The position numbers and the translations under genes are program-made. Shown in pieces: positions 1 to 9,067 of a stretch of 64,000 nt of DNA (the first letter of the stretch is position 1; every line of letters starts with the position of its first letter). The DNA is from Kolteria novifilia. GTDB taxonomy: Bacteria; Planctomycetota; Planctomycetia; Kolteriales; Kolteriaceae. The stretch spans positions 6,386,001-6,450,000 of the forward strand of contig CP036279.1 in assembly GCA_007748055.1 (NCBI GenBank). Reading direction: 5' to 3'. The notes under the pieces are model-generated. The model saw only the letters and a program-made list of their open reading frames with translations, was not told the DNA's origin and did not search any database.

Positions 1-2360
1 TGACGCTGTTGGTGACATTGTGTCCGGTCGTACCAGTCAATCATGACCATCTGGCCATCGGGGCCGTATTGCAGGTTGATGATCTGCGACCAGATGTCGT
101 TGGCCATCAGGAAATCCGGAGCGCGATCGCCGACGTAGCCCGATCCCTTCGGCTCGAGCTGATCCTGGTTGAGCCGGGCGCCGTGAATATTGTTCATGAG
201 AATCTGATTGTGGTACTTGTCCGGCCAGGCGCCGCCGAGATAGATCATCGCCCCGGCGTGGGCATGGCCGCCCCCCGCGATCTTCGACTTGGGATCGCGA
301 ATGTGGGCCCCCGTCCAATGGCGATGCTTGGCGATCGTCTCGATGTCGTCGTAGGTGTACGGGTTGAAGTGCGAGCCCGCCTGGCGATGGTAGCGAGCCC
401 CCTGCACCACGTGAAAGAGATGGGGAATCACGCAACAGGTCAGGAAGGACTGTCCCTGATCGTTGAAGTCGAACCCCCACGGGTTGCTGGTTCCGTGAGC
501 GAAGATCTCGAATTCGTGGCGAACCGGATGATAACGCCAAATCGCGGCGTTGAGCGGCGTCCGCTCCTCCTTGGGCGTGCCCGGCTTGCCGACGAGCGAG
601 TGCGTAAAGACGCCGTGACAACCGTAGAGCCAACCGTCGGGGCCCCAGATGAAGGAGTTGAGGAGCTCGTGGGTATCGTGGTAGCCCCAGCCGTCGAGGA
701 GGATCTCCGCCTTGCCGTCGGCGACCGCGTCCCCATCGCGATCGGGGATGAAAAGTAAGTTGGGAGCGGCGCTGACCCAAACGCCCCCGTGGCCGACCTC
801 GAGCCCCGAGAGAAGATTGAGTCCCTCGTAGAAGACGCTCCGCTTGTCGAAAGCGCCGTCGCCGTCGGTGTCCTCGAAGACGAGGATGCGATCCTTCGCC
901 TCGTTGTCGGGCCGACGATGTGGGTAGGAATAGAACTCGGCGATCCACAGGCGTCCCTTGTCATCGATCGCCTGGGCGACTGGTTGGCGGACGTCCGGTT
1001 CGCTCGCGAGGACCTTGACCGAGAACCCCTCGGGCAGAGTCATCGCCTTGGCGGCTTCCTCCGGCTGACGCCCCACCTGCTCGGGAGGACGACGGCGGAC
1101 CGCCTTGGTCGTCCCTTTCGGTTTCTCCCCGACCTTCTTGGGTTGCTGCTTCTCCCACGTCGCGCGGTCGACCTTCTTCGGCTCCTGGACGAAGACGAAC
1201 GTGCCGAGCTTGTTGCAGATCACGATGTCGGGGTTGCCGTCGCCGGAGACATCCGTCGCGAGGATCTCCGTGCCGCCCCCGGAATGGGGATCAACCTTGT
1301 GGGGAATGAACGAAACGCCGTCGGGCGCGCGGTCGATCTTGAACCAATAGAGGACCGCGGGATCGTTGCCGCCGGGGTCCTTGCCGTTGTGCGCCCAGTG
1401 CCGCTTGCCGGAGACGACGTCCTTGATGCCATCACCGTCCATATCGACCAGGTCGAGGTTGTGCAGTTGGGAATAGACGACGCCGTAGTCGTTCTCCGAC
1501 GGCTTCTCCCCCATGATGCGATGGGGAACGAATGTCACCGCGCCCCCCTTGGGAACGTGCTCGAACCAGGCGAAGCCGTAACCGTGGCCGTTCTTCGCGG
1601 CGATGACGTCGTTGTCGCCGTCGCCGTCGACATCGTAGACCAGGATCTGCGATGGGTTGTCGCCGAACTTGACCGGATGGAATGCCCATTCCTTCACGTC
1701 GGACGTCGCGGGAGGCTGCTCGTGCCAGCCGGCCTTTTCGAGGATGTCGGCACGGCCGTCGCCGTTGACATCGCCGACACCCAGCCCGTGAGTGAAGCGG
1801 GTATAGCGACGATTTTCCGAAACGGGATGGAAGGTCCAGGGCTTGGTCGGATCCTTGGGATCGGGCCCGGCCCAACCGAAGACTCCCTTGGTGTGGAAGA
1901 TCAGCTCGTTGCGGCCGTCGCCGGTCAGGTCGGCATAGAGCGGCCCTTCGTTGTCGACCTCGGGGTGAATGAGATGCTGTTTCCAGTGTCCCTCGCTCGA
2001 CTGCGGGTTCTGGTACCAGTGGACCTCCTTGCCCGGAAAGCCGACGACGAGGATGTCGTCCCAGCCGTCGCCGTTGATGTCATCGGCGTAGGTCAGGAAG
2101 TTGTCGGAGTAGCCCTTCTTGTTGTAGACCTTCGCGGGGCGGTACTCCCGGCGTTCCTCGAACTCCGGGCCGGCGTACCAGAACGGCCCGGCCACGACAT
2201 CGGGCTTGCCGTCCTTGTTGATGTCGCCGACCGCGACTCCTTCCGCGTAGAAGTCCGTCGACAACTGGTGCTTCTTAAACGGACGAATGACATACTCGTC
2301 CGCCTTCGACGCCAGCGACTGCGTCAGCAAGAGTGTCAAGACACCGACAGTGATTCGCAT
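1..2360 (-). CDS. Secreted FG-GAP repeat / PVC-type heme-binding domain fusion protein (3' end beyond window)
   Basis: Reading the minus strand from an ATG at 2360 gives one uninterrupted frame to the window edge (at least 786 codons). A signal peptide begins MRITVGVLTLLL. Residues about 30-420 carry several FG-GAP/VCBS-type motifs with the calcium-loop pattern D-x-N/D-x-D-G-x-x-D (for example DINKDGKPD, DVNGDGRADI, DVDGDGDNDV), which predicts an extracellular beta-propeller. After a basic linker, a second module starts near residue 440 (LPEGFSVKVLASEPDV, then WIAEFYSYPHRRPD). It matches the N-terminal domain of planctomycete membrane-bound-dehydrogenase / PVC-type heme-binding proteins. Those proteins normally end in a CxxCH cytochrome domain, which would lie outside the window. 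Substrate is unknown. An oxidative role at the cell surface is inferred from the family. Long frames on the opposite strand here are shadows. Confidence 0.85.
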   Translation of the reverse strand, partial: MRITVGVLTLLLTQSLASKADEYVIRPFKKHQLSTDFYAEGVAVGDINKDGKPDVVAGPFWYAGPEFEERREYRPAKVYNKKGYSDNFLTYADDINGDGWDDILVVGFPGKEVHWYQNPQSSEGHWKQHLIHPEVDNEGPLYADLTGDGRNELIFHTKGVFGWAGPDPKDPTKPWTFHPVSENRRYTRFTHGLGVGDVNGDGRADILEKAGWHEQPPATSDVKEWAFHPVKFGDNPSQILVYDVDGDGDNDVIAAKNGHGYGFAWFEHVPKGGAVTFVPHRIMGEKPSENDYGVVYSQLHNLDLVDMDGDGIKDVVSGKRHWAHNGKDPGGNDPAVLYWFKIDRAPDGVSFIPHKVDPHSGGGTEILATDVSGDGNPDIVICNKLGTFVFVQEPKKVDRATWEKQQPKKVGEKPKGTTKAVRRRPPEQVGRQPEEAAKAMTLPEGFSVKVLASEPDVRQPVAQAIDDKGRLWIAEFYSYPHRRPDNEAKDRILVFEDTDGDGAFDKRSVFYEGLNLLSGLEVGHGGVWVSAAPNLLFIPDRDGDAVADGKAEILLDGWGYHDTHELLNSFIWGPDGWLYGCHGVFTHSLVGKPGTPKEERTPLNAAIWRYHPVRHEFEIFAHGTSNPWGFDFNDQGQSFLTCCVIPHLFHVVQGARYHRQAGSHFNPYTYDDIETIAKHRHWTGAHIRDPKSKIAGGGHAHAGAMIYLGGAWPDKYHNQILMNNIHGARLNQDQLEPKGSGYVGDRAPDFLMANDIWSQIINLQYGPDGQMVMIDWYDRTQCHQQR

Positions 2361-2748
2361 GGAGAGCTTCCCATCTCGGTAGGTCGTCAATTCGTGGTCG
2401 AACGCAAGCTCAGCGACTTCGTCCATTCGAACTCGGCCGACCGCGAGGCGCCATCGTCTCCTGGCGTCGCTCGGTCCGATGCCATGCTCGATGTCGGACA
2501 GTTGAGATTTTGCGTCGATCCCCAGTTTCCCCGGGCTGGAGGACAACCCGATGATTTCCCCATCCTAGACGGGGAACCGTGGCGCGTGCCATGAAAGTTT
2601 GCGTCGGGGAGCTAAAGAATTTCACGGGAGAGCGGTCGCGGCGAATCGCCCGGTGTGGCCGGGGGGAAGCGATGGGGACGATTCGCCGTGTCAGGAAGGA
2701 AAGAGAAAGGATTGCACAACCAGCCGCGGGCAAAAAATCACCGCACGC
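2361..2748. other. Intergenic region, no gene seen
   Basis: This 388-bp gap should contain the promoter of the leftward FG-GAP gene and the 3' end of the cyclase-fold gene. Frames that cross it on the plus strand continue antisense through the neighbouring genes and have no family resemblance. No repeat or convincing terminator was recognised. Confidence 0.5.
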
Positions 2749-3882
2749 CTACTTTTTGCCCATCGTCGCGTCGAGCGTCAGGAGGACATAGGCCGTCACG
2801 AGGGTCGGATCGTTCTCGAGCCATCGCGGATTCTCGTTGATCCAACTGCCGTTGGGCTGCTGCTTGGCGAGGAGTTGCTTGACGAGGTCGCCGCGCCAAT
2901 CGTGGTGAACGCCATCGACGTCGACCAGTTCATCGAGTTCGAGCGCCGCCAGGGCCTTGGCGAAGGTGTGGTAGTAGTAGTAGAGCCCCTGAGCGCCGAG
3001 CCCGGGGTTCTCCTTGAGGGTGTAGTGTCGCTTGATCCAACCGAGGGCGGCTTTCACCCGGCGATCGTCCGGGCCGACGCCCGCGTAGATGAAACTCTTC
3101 AGGCCGGTGTAGGTCATGCTGCCGTAGGACCGCAGCCCAGCGCCGGTCGTTCCGCCACCGGGGTTGTAGTCCTCAGCGGGGGTGTAGTAGAAGCCCCCAT
3201 CGTCGATCTTCGCGGCTTGGGGCAAGTCGTTGGCCCCTTCGCCGGTGAGGTTCTGACACCGGCTGATGAAGAGTTGAGCCCGCTTGAAGGCGGGGTCGTC
3301 CTTCGAGAGCCCGGAGTCCCTGAGCGCCTCGAGCAAGAAGGCGGTGTTGGAGAGATCGGGGCGGGTCTTGCGACCGTAGCCGGCGCCGCCATAGCGGGCA
3401 TCCTCGGGGGTGATTCCCTCGCTTTCATCCCACTGTTCCTTCTTGAGGAACTTGACCGCATTGTCCAGGAGCGAGCGATACTGGTCGTTGGTGTTGGCCG
3501 CGGCGAAGGCCATCGTGGCGATCGCGGTCGGGTAGTTCTTGCGTCCCCCCTCGAGGTAGATTCCCCCGTCGGGTTGGACGTGCTTCTCCAAGTAGCCGAG
3601 AGCCTTGGAGACCATCGGATCCGAAGCCGTCACGTGTCCCGACTTCAGGAGACCGGTGACGACGAGCGACGTGATGGCCGGCGCGTTGGCGCCGTCGGCG
3701 AAGCGACCGTCATCGAGCTGTTGCTTGCGAAGAAAGTCGACCGCCCGATCGATCGCTTGGCTCGACTTCTCCCGCAGTTCCTTACTGACCCCCGAGCGTT
3801 GGGCCGCTTCCGCCGCCAGAGTTGACGAGACGAAACCGAAGCCGACACAAAGGGCCGCGGAGAGTGCAACGATGCGTGCCAT
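2749..3882 (-). CDS. Secreted prenyltransferase/squalene-oxidase repeat protein (alpha/alpha toroid)
   Basis: The product is 377 aa from the ATG at 3882. A TTG two codons upstream is also possible. A GGGAG site lies just upstream. A signal peptide (MARIVALSAALCVGFGF, cleavage near TLAA) is followed by repeated helical units typical of the squalene cyclase/prenyltransferase fold: AVDFLRKQQLDDGRF, ALGYLEKHVQPDGGIY, AVKFLKKEQWDESEGI, and a late LLAKQQPNGSWIN. The DxDD motif of true triterpene cyclases was not seen. With the export signal, this argues for the large planctomycete group of non-cyclase toroid proteins, not a hopanoid enzyme. Function is unknown. It stands alone, in the same direction as the FG-GAP gene. 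Confidence 0.85.
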   Translation of the reverse strand: MARIVALSAALCVGFGFVSSTLAAEAAQRSGVSKELREKSSQAIDRAVDFLRKQQLDDGRFADGANAPAITSLVVTGLLKSGHVTASDPMVSKALGYLEKHVQPDGGIYLEGGRKNYPTAIATMAFAAANTNDQYRSLLDNAVKFLKKEQWDESEGITPEDARYGGAGYGRKTRPDLSNTAFLLEALRDSGLSKDDPAFKRAQLFISRCQNLTGEGANDLPQAAKIDDGGFYYTPAEDYNPGGGTTGAGLRSYGSMTYTGLKSFIYAGVGPDDRRVKAALGWIKRHYTLKENPGLGAQGLYYYYHTFAKALAALELDELVDVDGVHHDWRGDLVKQLLAKQQPNGSWINENPRWLENDPTLVTAYVLLTLDATMGKK

Positions 3883-3981
3883 GAACAAGAGTCTCCCGAT
3901 CGAGATGAGCGTCTACCCTACTATCTGCCGAACGCGTGGCGAATCCACTACGCCTCCTTCGCGGTGCAAGTTTCGCGCCAG

Positions 3982-5703
3982 TCAGAATCCGACGGCGCTG
4001 CCGCGAATCCGGCGATCGATGCCGGGAACATACGCGCCGGTCTTGGGATCGACGAAGATGGCGTGGCAGTCTCCTTGCGATCCTCGGCGTCCAACCCGAT
4101 GGCCCTTCTCCCGGAGCGCCTCGGCGGTCGACTCCGGGACGCCCTTCTCGAGATAGAGGAGATCGGGCTGCCACTGATGATGAATGCGCGGCGCGTCGAT
4201 CGCTGCCTGAATCTCCATGTCGTGGTCGATGACGTTGGCGATCACCTGCAGGACCGTGTTGGGAATCGTCCGCCCGCCGGGAGAGCCGATGACGAGGAAC
4301 GGGTTGCCATCCTTCAAGACGATCGTCGGCGATTGGGAGCTGAGCATCCTCTTGCCCGGAGCGATGAGATTGGGGGATGTGCCGATCAGCCCCGAGCGAT
4401 TGGTCAGGCCGGGTTTGCGGTTGAAATCGCCCATCTCGTTGTTGAGCAGAAATCCGGTCCCAGGGGCGATCACCTTCGCCCCGTAGTTGCCCTCGAGCGT
4501 GTAGGTGTTGCTGACCGCGTTCCCCTCGGCATCGATGACCGAGAAGTGCGTCGTCTCCTCCGATTCGCTCTTTGTCAGGATGTCGGCGCCCAAGGTGTCC
4601 GACGGCGTCGCCCGCGCGTTGATACTCTTGTGCAGCAGCTCGGCGTGTTCCTTCGACGTCAGCCGATCGACGGGGATGTCCGAATGGTCGGGATCGCCAA
4701 GATGCTTGGCCCGGTCGTAGTAGGCTCGTTTCATCGCCTCGGCAAGGAGGTGGTAGCGCTCCGCCGAGGTCGGCCCCATCGCCTTGACGTCTCGACCTTC
4801 GAGGATGTTGAGCACTTCGGTGATGACCGTCCCGCCGGAACTGGGCGGAGCGACCGAAAGGATGTCGAAGCCGCGGTAGGTTCCTCGGACCGGATCGCGA
4901 AGAACCGCCTTGTAGGAGGCGAGATCCTCCGTCGTCATGATGCCGCCGTTGGACTTCATGGCGCTGGCGAGCAACTCGGCGGTCCGGCCCGTGTAGAAAC
5001 CGGCGGGCCCTTCATCGCGAATGCGTCTAAGACTCTCGGCCAGTTCGGGAAGTTTGAGCCGAGTCCCGGCCTTGGGAGGTTCGCCGTCGGGGAAATAGAC
5101 CTTCGCGGGCTCTCCCATTTGGTCGAAGATTTGCCGCTGACTCGCCAAGCCCCTGGCGACGACGTCATCGACGACGAAGCCCTCCTGGGCGAGCTTGATG
5201 GCGGGGTCGACGAGCTGCTCCCACGGCAGGTTGCCGGCCTCTTGGTGAGCGAGCCAGAGCCCCATCGGCGTTCCCGGCACGCCGACCGCGAGCCAGCCGA
5301 GCGTCGCCTTCGCTTGATCGAGCTTGCCGTCCTCGTCGAGGAAGAGATCCGCTTTGGCGGCCGCGGGAGCTTTCTCTCGGTAGTCGACCATGAACGCGCG
5401 CGGGCCCTTGGCCATCCGCACGACCATGAATCCACCACCACCGATATTCCCCGCTCGCGGGTAAGTCACCGCCAGGGCGAACCCAACGGCAACGGCCGCG
5501 TCGACGGCGTTGCCACCCCGCTCCAGAACCCTCGCGCCGATTTCCGATGCGACAGGATCGACGGAGACGACCAATCCTCCTCGAACCGACTTGGGATCGT
5601 GGAGCAGCTCCGCGGCCCGTGTCGCCCCAGTCTCCAACGAAAGCGTGCTGCAAACAAACGCGGAGAGCAGCATAACACGTAACAACAACCGTGGTTGGCT
5701 CAC
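3982..5703 (-). CDS. ggt: Gamma-glutamyltransferase, exported
   Basis: This is an N-terminal nucleophile hydrolase that cleaves or transfers the gamma-glutamyl group of glutathione and related peptides, normally in the periplasm. A GTG at 5703 preceded by GGGAG (about 7 nt spacing) gives 573 aa with a clean signal peptide (SQPRLLLRVMLLSAFVCS). A TTG at 5775 would add 24 residues ahead of it. Family landmarks are present: GGNAVDAAVAVGFALAVTYP and GNIGGGGFMVVR near the N-terminus, ETTHFSVID with the catalytic Thr near residue 385 (autocleavage site), then SNTYTLEGNYGA and GSPGGRTIPNTV. Length is normal for the family. The gene appears monocistronic, with divergent genes upstream. Confidence 0.95.
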   Translation of the reverse strand: MSQPRLLLRVMLLSAFVCSTLSLETGATRAAELLHDPKSVRGGLVVSVDPVASEIGARVLERGGNAVDAAVAVGFALAVTYPRAGNIGGGGFMVVRMAKGPRAFMVDYREKAPAAAKADLFLDEDGKLDQAKATLGWLAVGVPGTPMGLWLAHQEAGNLPWEQLVDPAIKLAQEGFVVDDVVARGLASQRQIFDQMGEPAKVYFPDGEPPKAGTRLKLPELAESLRRIRDEGPAGFYTGRTAELLASAMKSNGGIMTTEDLASYKAVLRDPVRGTYRGFDILSVAPPSSGGTVITEVLNILEGRDVKAMGPTSAERYHLLAEAMKRAYYDRAKHLGDPDHSDIPVDRLTSKEHAELLHKSINARATPSDTLGADILTKSESEETTHFSVIDAEGNAVSNTYTLEGNYGAKVIAPGTGFLLNNEMGDFNRKPGLTNRSGLIGTSPNLIAPGKRMLSSQSPTIVLKDGNPFLVIGSPGGRTIPNTVLQVIANVIDHDMEIQAAIDAPRIHHQWQPDLLYLEKGVPESTAEALREKGHRVGRRGSQGDCHAIFVDPKTGAYVPGIDRRIRGSAVGF

Positions 5704-6104
5704 TCGTAGTTCTCCCACACTCAGATCGGCAGGACCGTTGGCGCCCGAAGCGTGCGCCGCGAAGATCTCGTTCAAGGTTTGCCAGGTTGGGTAGGAGTTT
5801 CAAGTCCCCGTCACCGGATGGGACAAACTCTTGCCCGTCTTCGGGCGGACGTTCGATTCGCGGAGCCGCCTTCGGCGACTTGTCTCACTAGCTAAGCTGA
5901 CTACGATGACGGGGGTTTTCGTGGAGGCCAGGATCTGGCCGCCACGCTGCACGCTCGACGAACCCCAGCCGGTCAACACGATGAGAACGCTGGAAGGTTA
6001 CCCTTCCGGAAACGAGGGAGCGCGACGTTCCGACAGTCACCGGCTGAGAAACATCTGTTCGTTTCTCGTGACATTCTCTCTCATAGGGTTTCGGAGATCC
6101 AACG
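5704..6104. other. Divergent intergenic region
   Basis: About 400 bp lie between ggt (leftward) and the di-heme peroxidase gene (rightward), so promoters for both should be here. No operator-like palindrome or repeat was recognised with confidence. Short frames in it show no family resemblance. Confidence 0.4.
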
Positions 6105-7181
6105 ATGCGGACGATGAAAGCGCGCATGCGGAGTAAGACAGTCGCGGGAATGGCGGTCGTCGCGGGAGCGTTCCTCTTGGTCCTGAGCGTGGCCAACGGC
6201 CAGGGAACCTCGGGCCAGTCACAAGCCGCCCCGGGAGCGTTCCAGCTCGAGGCCCCCAAGGGACTCGACCCCGTTCCGGTACCCGACGACAACGTGATGA
6301 CCCACCCCAAGGTCGAACTCGGCAAGCGGCTCTTCTTCGATCCCCGCCTCTCCCTCGACAACAGCACCTCCTGTGCGAGCTGCCACGATCCCAAAACGGG
6401 CTGGAGCGATGGCCAACCGGTCTCCGACGGCGTCAAGGGCAAGACCGGCACCCGCAACGCTCCCACCGTCATGAACGCCGCGTACAACTACTTTCAATTC
6501 TGGGATGGTCGCTCGCCGAGCCTCGAGGACCAGGCAATGCACCCGATCCTGAACCCCGTGGAGATGGCGATGCCTTCCATGGACGAAGTCGTGGCCAAGC
6601 TCAAGAAGGTGCCCGGCTACCAAGAGGAGTTCGGCAAGGTCTTCCCCGACGGCATCACCGCGACCAACCTGCAAAAGGCGATCGCGGCGTTCGAGCGAAC
6701 CATCCTCAGCGGCAACGCTCCCTACGATCACTTCGAGGCCGGTGACAAGTCGGCCCTCTCCGCCGCGGCGCTGCGAGGCAAGGATCTCTTCTTCGGCAAG
6801 GCGAATTGCGCGGCCTGTCATAGCGGACCGAGCTTCACCGACGGCGGCTTTCACAACACCGGAGTCGGCATGGATCGCGACAACCCCGACGTGGGACGCG
6901 AGACCGTGACGCATCTGCTCGGCGATCGAGGCAGCTTCAAGACCCCGACCCTGCGCGACATCGCTCGCACCGCCCCCTACATGCACGACGGAAGCTTGGC
7001 GACGCTCGAAGATGTCATCAACCTCTACGACAAAGGTGGCATCATCAACGATCAGTTGGACGAGGAGATGTTCCCTCTGAACCTCACCGCCGAGGAGAAG
7101 AAGGACCTGATCACCTTCCTCAAGGAAGGGCTCGCCAGCGACAACTACCCGTATGTCGAAGTGCCGACACTGCCCCAATGA
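6105..7181 (+). CDS. Di-heme cytochrome c peroxidase (CCP/MauG family)
   Basis: The product is a 358-aa periplasmic protein with a signal segment (AGMAVVAGAFLLVLSVANG). It has two c-type heme sites, CASCH at residues 90-94 and CAACH at 235-239. The layout is that of bacterial di-heme peroxidases: LGKRLFFDPRLS before heme 1, GTRNAPTVMNAAY after it, and FKTPTLRDIARTAPYMHDGS, which supplies the distal Met region, near the C-terminus. The family reduces hydrogen peroxide with electrons from small cytochromes, or (MauG branch) oxidises protein side chains. Which applies here cannot be told. GGAG lies 8 nt before the ATG. The beta-propeller gene starts 76 bp downstream and is probably co-transcribed. 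Confidence 0.93.
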   Translation: MRTMKARMRSKTVAGMAVVAGAFLLVLSVANGQGTSGQSQAAPGAFQLEAPKGLDPVPVPDDNVMTHPKVELGKRLFFDPRLSLDNSTSCASCHDPKTGWSDGQPVSDGVKGKTGTRNAPTVMNAAYNYFQFWDGRSPSLEDQAMHPILNPVEMAMPSMDEVVAKLKKVPGYQEEFGKVFPDGITATNLQKAIAAFERTILSGNAPYDHFEAGDKSALSAAALRGKDLFFGKANCAACHSGPSFTDGGFHNTGVGMDRDNPDVGRETVTHLLGDRGSFKTPTLRDIARTAPYMHDGSLATLEDVINLYDKGGIINDQLDEEMFPLNLTAEEKKDLITFLKEGLASDNYPYVEVPTLPQ

Positions 7182-7257
7182 TCACGTGGATTCTGCTCTC
7201 CATGGCAAGCGTCCGCCACGGCGACGGCCGCTTGCCAGCTCCAGGAAAGGGAACTCG

Positions 7258-8286
7258 ATGCCGTTTCTGAAGACTACCGCCCCCCTCCTCTCGCTCTCGG
7301 TGCTGGCCACCCTTCTCTCGGGAGCGTCGCTTGTGAGCGCCGACGACCTGAAGATGACGACCATCGCGTCGGGCCTCGACAATCCCTGCGGCATCGCGAT
7401 CCAACCCGACACCGGACACCTCTTCGTCACCTGCAACAAGAGTGTCCTACGCATCGACCCCAAGGCTCCCGGGAAAACCCATGAGGAGATCGTCGGCTTT
7501 CCGACCGACGTCTACGGAAAGGGCCCCAAGTACAACATCAGCGGGCTGGGCGCCTCCTTCCTCGACTCGAACACGCTCGTGGTCGGTGGCGGCGGACTCC
7601 CCGACGGCAAGGAAATCGTTCGCTTCTACGAGGTCGGCTCGACGCCCGGCCAGCCGAAGAAGGCCGACGACATGAAGTTCAAGAGCGGCCCGATTCCTCC
7701 CGGCAAGGACTCGGTGCGCGGCGAAGGCAACTTCTACGGCGTCGTGCCGATCGGAACGACGCTCTTCATCAGTTGCAACGGCGACGACACCAAGGGCTGG
7801 GTCTCGACAATCGCGCTGCAGGGAGGCAAGCCCGGCAAGCTGACCCCGACGATCGCCACCAAAGTCGTGACCGGCGTCGACGCTCCCACCCCGGTGGCGA
7901 AGAGCCCCGAGGGAGAGCTCGCGGTGGGCCAACTCGGCGAAATCACCGTCCCCCACGACTCGCTCTACACGACTTACGATCCCGCCTCGCACAAGCTGAC
8001 CAAGAAGGTGAAGATCGGACTGCACGACATCACGGGGCTGGCCTTCTCCAAGAGTGGGAAGATCTACGCTCTCGATTTCGCTTGGCTCAAGCCGGAGGAT
8101 GGTGGTCTCTTCACCATCAAGGTCGATGGTGATTCGGCGAAGTCGACGCAGCTCCAGAAGATCCTGCACCCGACCGCGATGGCGTTCGCCGCGGATGGTT
8201 CGCTCTACATCACCGCGTTGGGTCAACCCGCCGACAGCGGCAGCGGCATGAAGGGCTCGGTCATCAAGATCGAAGGTCTCGACTGA
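7258..8286 (+). CDS. Secreted SMP-30/NHL-like beta-propeller protein
   Basis: The product is 342 aa from the ATG at 7258, which follows GGAAAGGGAACTCG. A frame open from 7153 overlaps the peroxidase gene and would place the signal peptide internally. The signal peptide is MPFLKTTAPLLSLSVLATLL. The mature part shows recurring beta-propeller blades, for example IASGLDNPCGIAIQPDTGHL, DITGLAFSKSGKIYALDF and HPTAMAFAADGSLYITAL, as in SMP-30/gluconolactonase or sorbosone-dehydrogenase-like proteins. Catalytic metal ligands could not be assigned, so no reaction is claimed. The position directly after the di-heme peroxidase suggests a shared periplasmic redox or scavenging role (inference). Confidence 0.8.
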   Translation: MPFLKTTAPLLSLSVLATLLSGASLVSADDLKMTTIASGLDNPCGIAIQPDTGHLFVTCNKSVLRIDPKAPGKTHEEIVGFPTDVYGKGPKYNISGLGASFLDSNTLVVGGGGLPDGKEIVRFYEVGSTPGQPKKADDMKFKSGPIPPGKDSVRGEGNFYGVVPIGTTLFISCNGDDTKGWVSTIALQGGKPGKLTPTIATKVVTGVDAPTPVAKSPEGELAVGQLGEITVPHDSLYTTYDPASHKLTKKVKIGLHDITGLAFSKSGKIYALDFAWLKPEDGGLFTIKVDGDSAKSTQLQKILHPTAMAFAADGSLYITALGQPADSGSGMKGSVIKIEGLD

Positions 8287-8312
8287 CCCGAACGCTTCCG
8301 CTCACCCGGCTT

Positions 8313-8482
8313 CCCCCTCTCCCCGTGGGAGAGTGAGCCTCTTGTTCCCCCTCTCCCCGCGGGAGAGTGAACCTCTTGTTCCCCCTCTCCCCGTGGGAGA
8401 GTGAGCCTCTTGTTCCCCCTCTCCCCGTGGGAGAGTGAGCCTCTTGTTCCCCCTCTCCCCGTGGGAGAGGGGTTAGGGGTGA
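8313..8482. repeat. Tandem 34-bp repeat with a hairpin in each unit
   Basis: Four 34-bp units start at 8313, 8347, 8381 and 8415, followed by a partial unit from 8449. Each holds the palindrome CTCTCCC-CGT-GGGAGAG (7-bp stem, 3-nt loop; the second unit has CGC in the loop). The last unit runs into GGGGTTAGGGGTGAGGGGG. The unit length is not a multiple of three, and neighbouring short frames merely read the repeat. It lies between two convergent genes, 26 bp after the propeller gene. It resembles REP-type intergenic palindromes and may act at transcript 3' ends. Confidence 0.9.
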
Positions 8483-8584
8483 GGGGGTTCCTTCTCCACC
8501 AGTACTCTCCCATCGAAACATCCCAGAGCCGTGCGAGTTCGTCGGCAAGCGGGATACGCCCTCTCCGTTCTCAACCCGAGGACG

Positions 8585-9067
8585 CTACTCCAATATTCTG
8601 ATCGAAAGTGGCTGAAGGTTGATCTGCAAGGCGACGTTCCGCCCCGCCTTGGTGGTCGCAGTGAAGGGAGAACTCGGGCCACGAAGCCGCTCGAGAAACC
8701 GCGGGTCGACCAACCGTTGCTCTTCCGGCGGGAGCGATGGACGCTCCACGTCGATCCGAATCGAGACCGGTCCAACCGGTGCCTCCTCGAACGCGAAGCG
8801 GCCCTCCTCGTCAATTCGGGCACTGACGTGGTTGCCGACCGTCCCCCTAGTCGGGTAGAGGACCACGAACCCGCCGCGCAGTGGTCGCCCACCAAAGACC
8901 ACCACTCCCGACAGGGTCGTTGTTGGAAAGGTCCTCGGCCCGCCCGGCGGCGTGTAATGGCAACCCGCACCGAACAGCGACAGGATCGTTACGGCAGCGG
9001 CAGCCGCGGCATGGAGAACTCCGGCGTCGGGCTCTCGTCGAACATTCCCGCGAGTGACTTTCTCCAC
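8585..9067 (-). CDS. Small lipoprotein with carboxypeptidase-regulatory-like (transthyretin-fold) domain
   Basis: The product is 160 aa from a GTG at 9067. A hydrophobic stretch ending LSLFGAGC provides a lipobox with the lipidated Cys at residue 36. The rest fits the small planctomycete lipoproteins with a carboxypeptidase-regulatory-like beta-sandwich: LSGVVVFGGRPLRGGFVVLYP, DEEGRFAFEEAPVGPVSIRI. The start lies 79 nt inside the preceding HEAT-repeat gene and no in-frame ATG was found nearer the lipobox. Translational coupling is therefore likely, or a rarer start codon is used. Role unknown; anchored at a membrane. Confidence 0.7.
   Translation of the reverse strand: MEKVTRGNVRREPDAGVLHAAAAAAVTILSLFGAGCHYTPPGGPRTFPTTTLSGVVVFGGRPLRGGFVVLYPTRGTVGNHVSARIDEEGRFAFEEAPVGPVSIRIDVERPSLPPEEQRLVDPRFLERLRGPSSPFTATTKAGRNVALQINLQPLSIRILE

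Noticed and set aside
789-2594. A 601-codon open frame on the plus strand
   Set aside because: It is antisense to the FG-GAP/PVC protein, whose minus-strand frame has clear calcium-loop motifs and a signal peptide. Long antisense frames are common in this GC-rich DNA.
2599-5682. Long plus-strand frames (408 and 572 codons) across the cyclase-fold and ggt genes
   Set aside because: Composition is rich in Val/Arg/Asp without any family motif, while the minus strand encodes recognisable proteins over the same span.
8223-8548. Minus-strand frames of 94-96 codons with GERGNKRLTLPRGEG-type repeats
   Set aside because: They are translations of the 34-bp hairpin repeat in a convergent gap, with no start signals.
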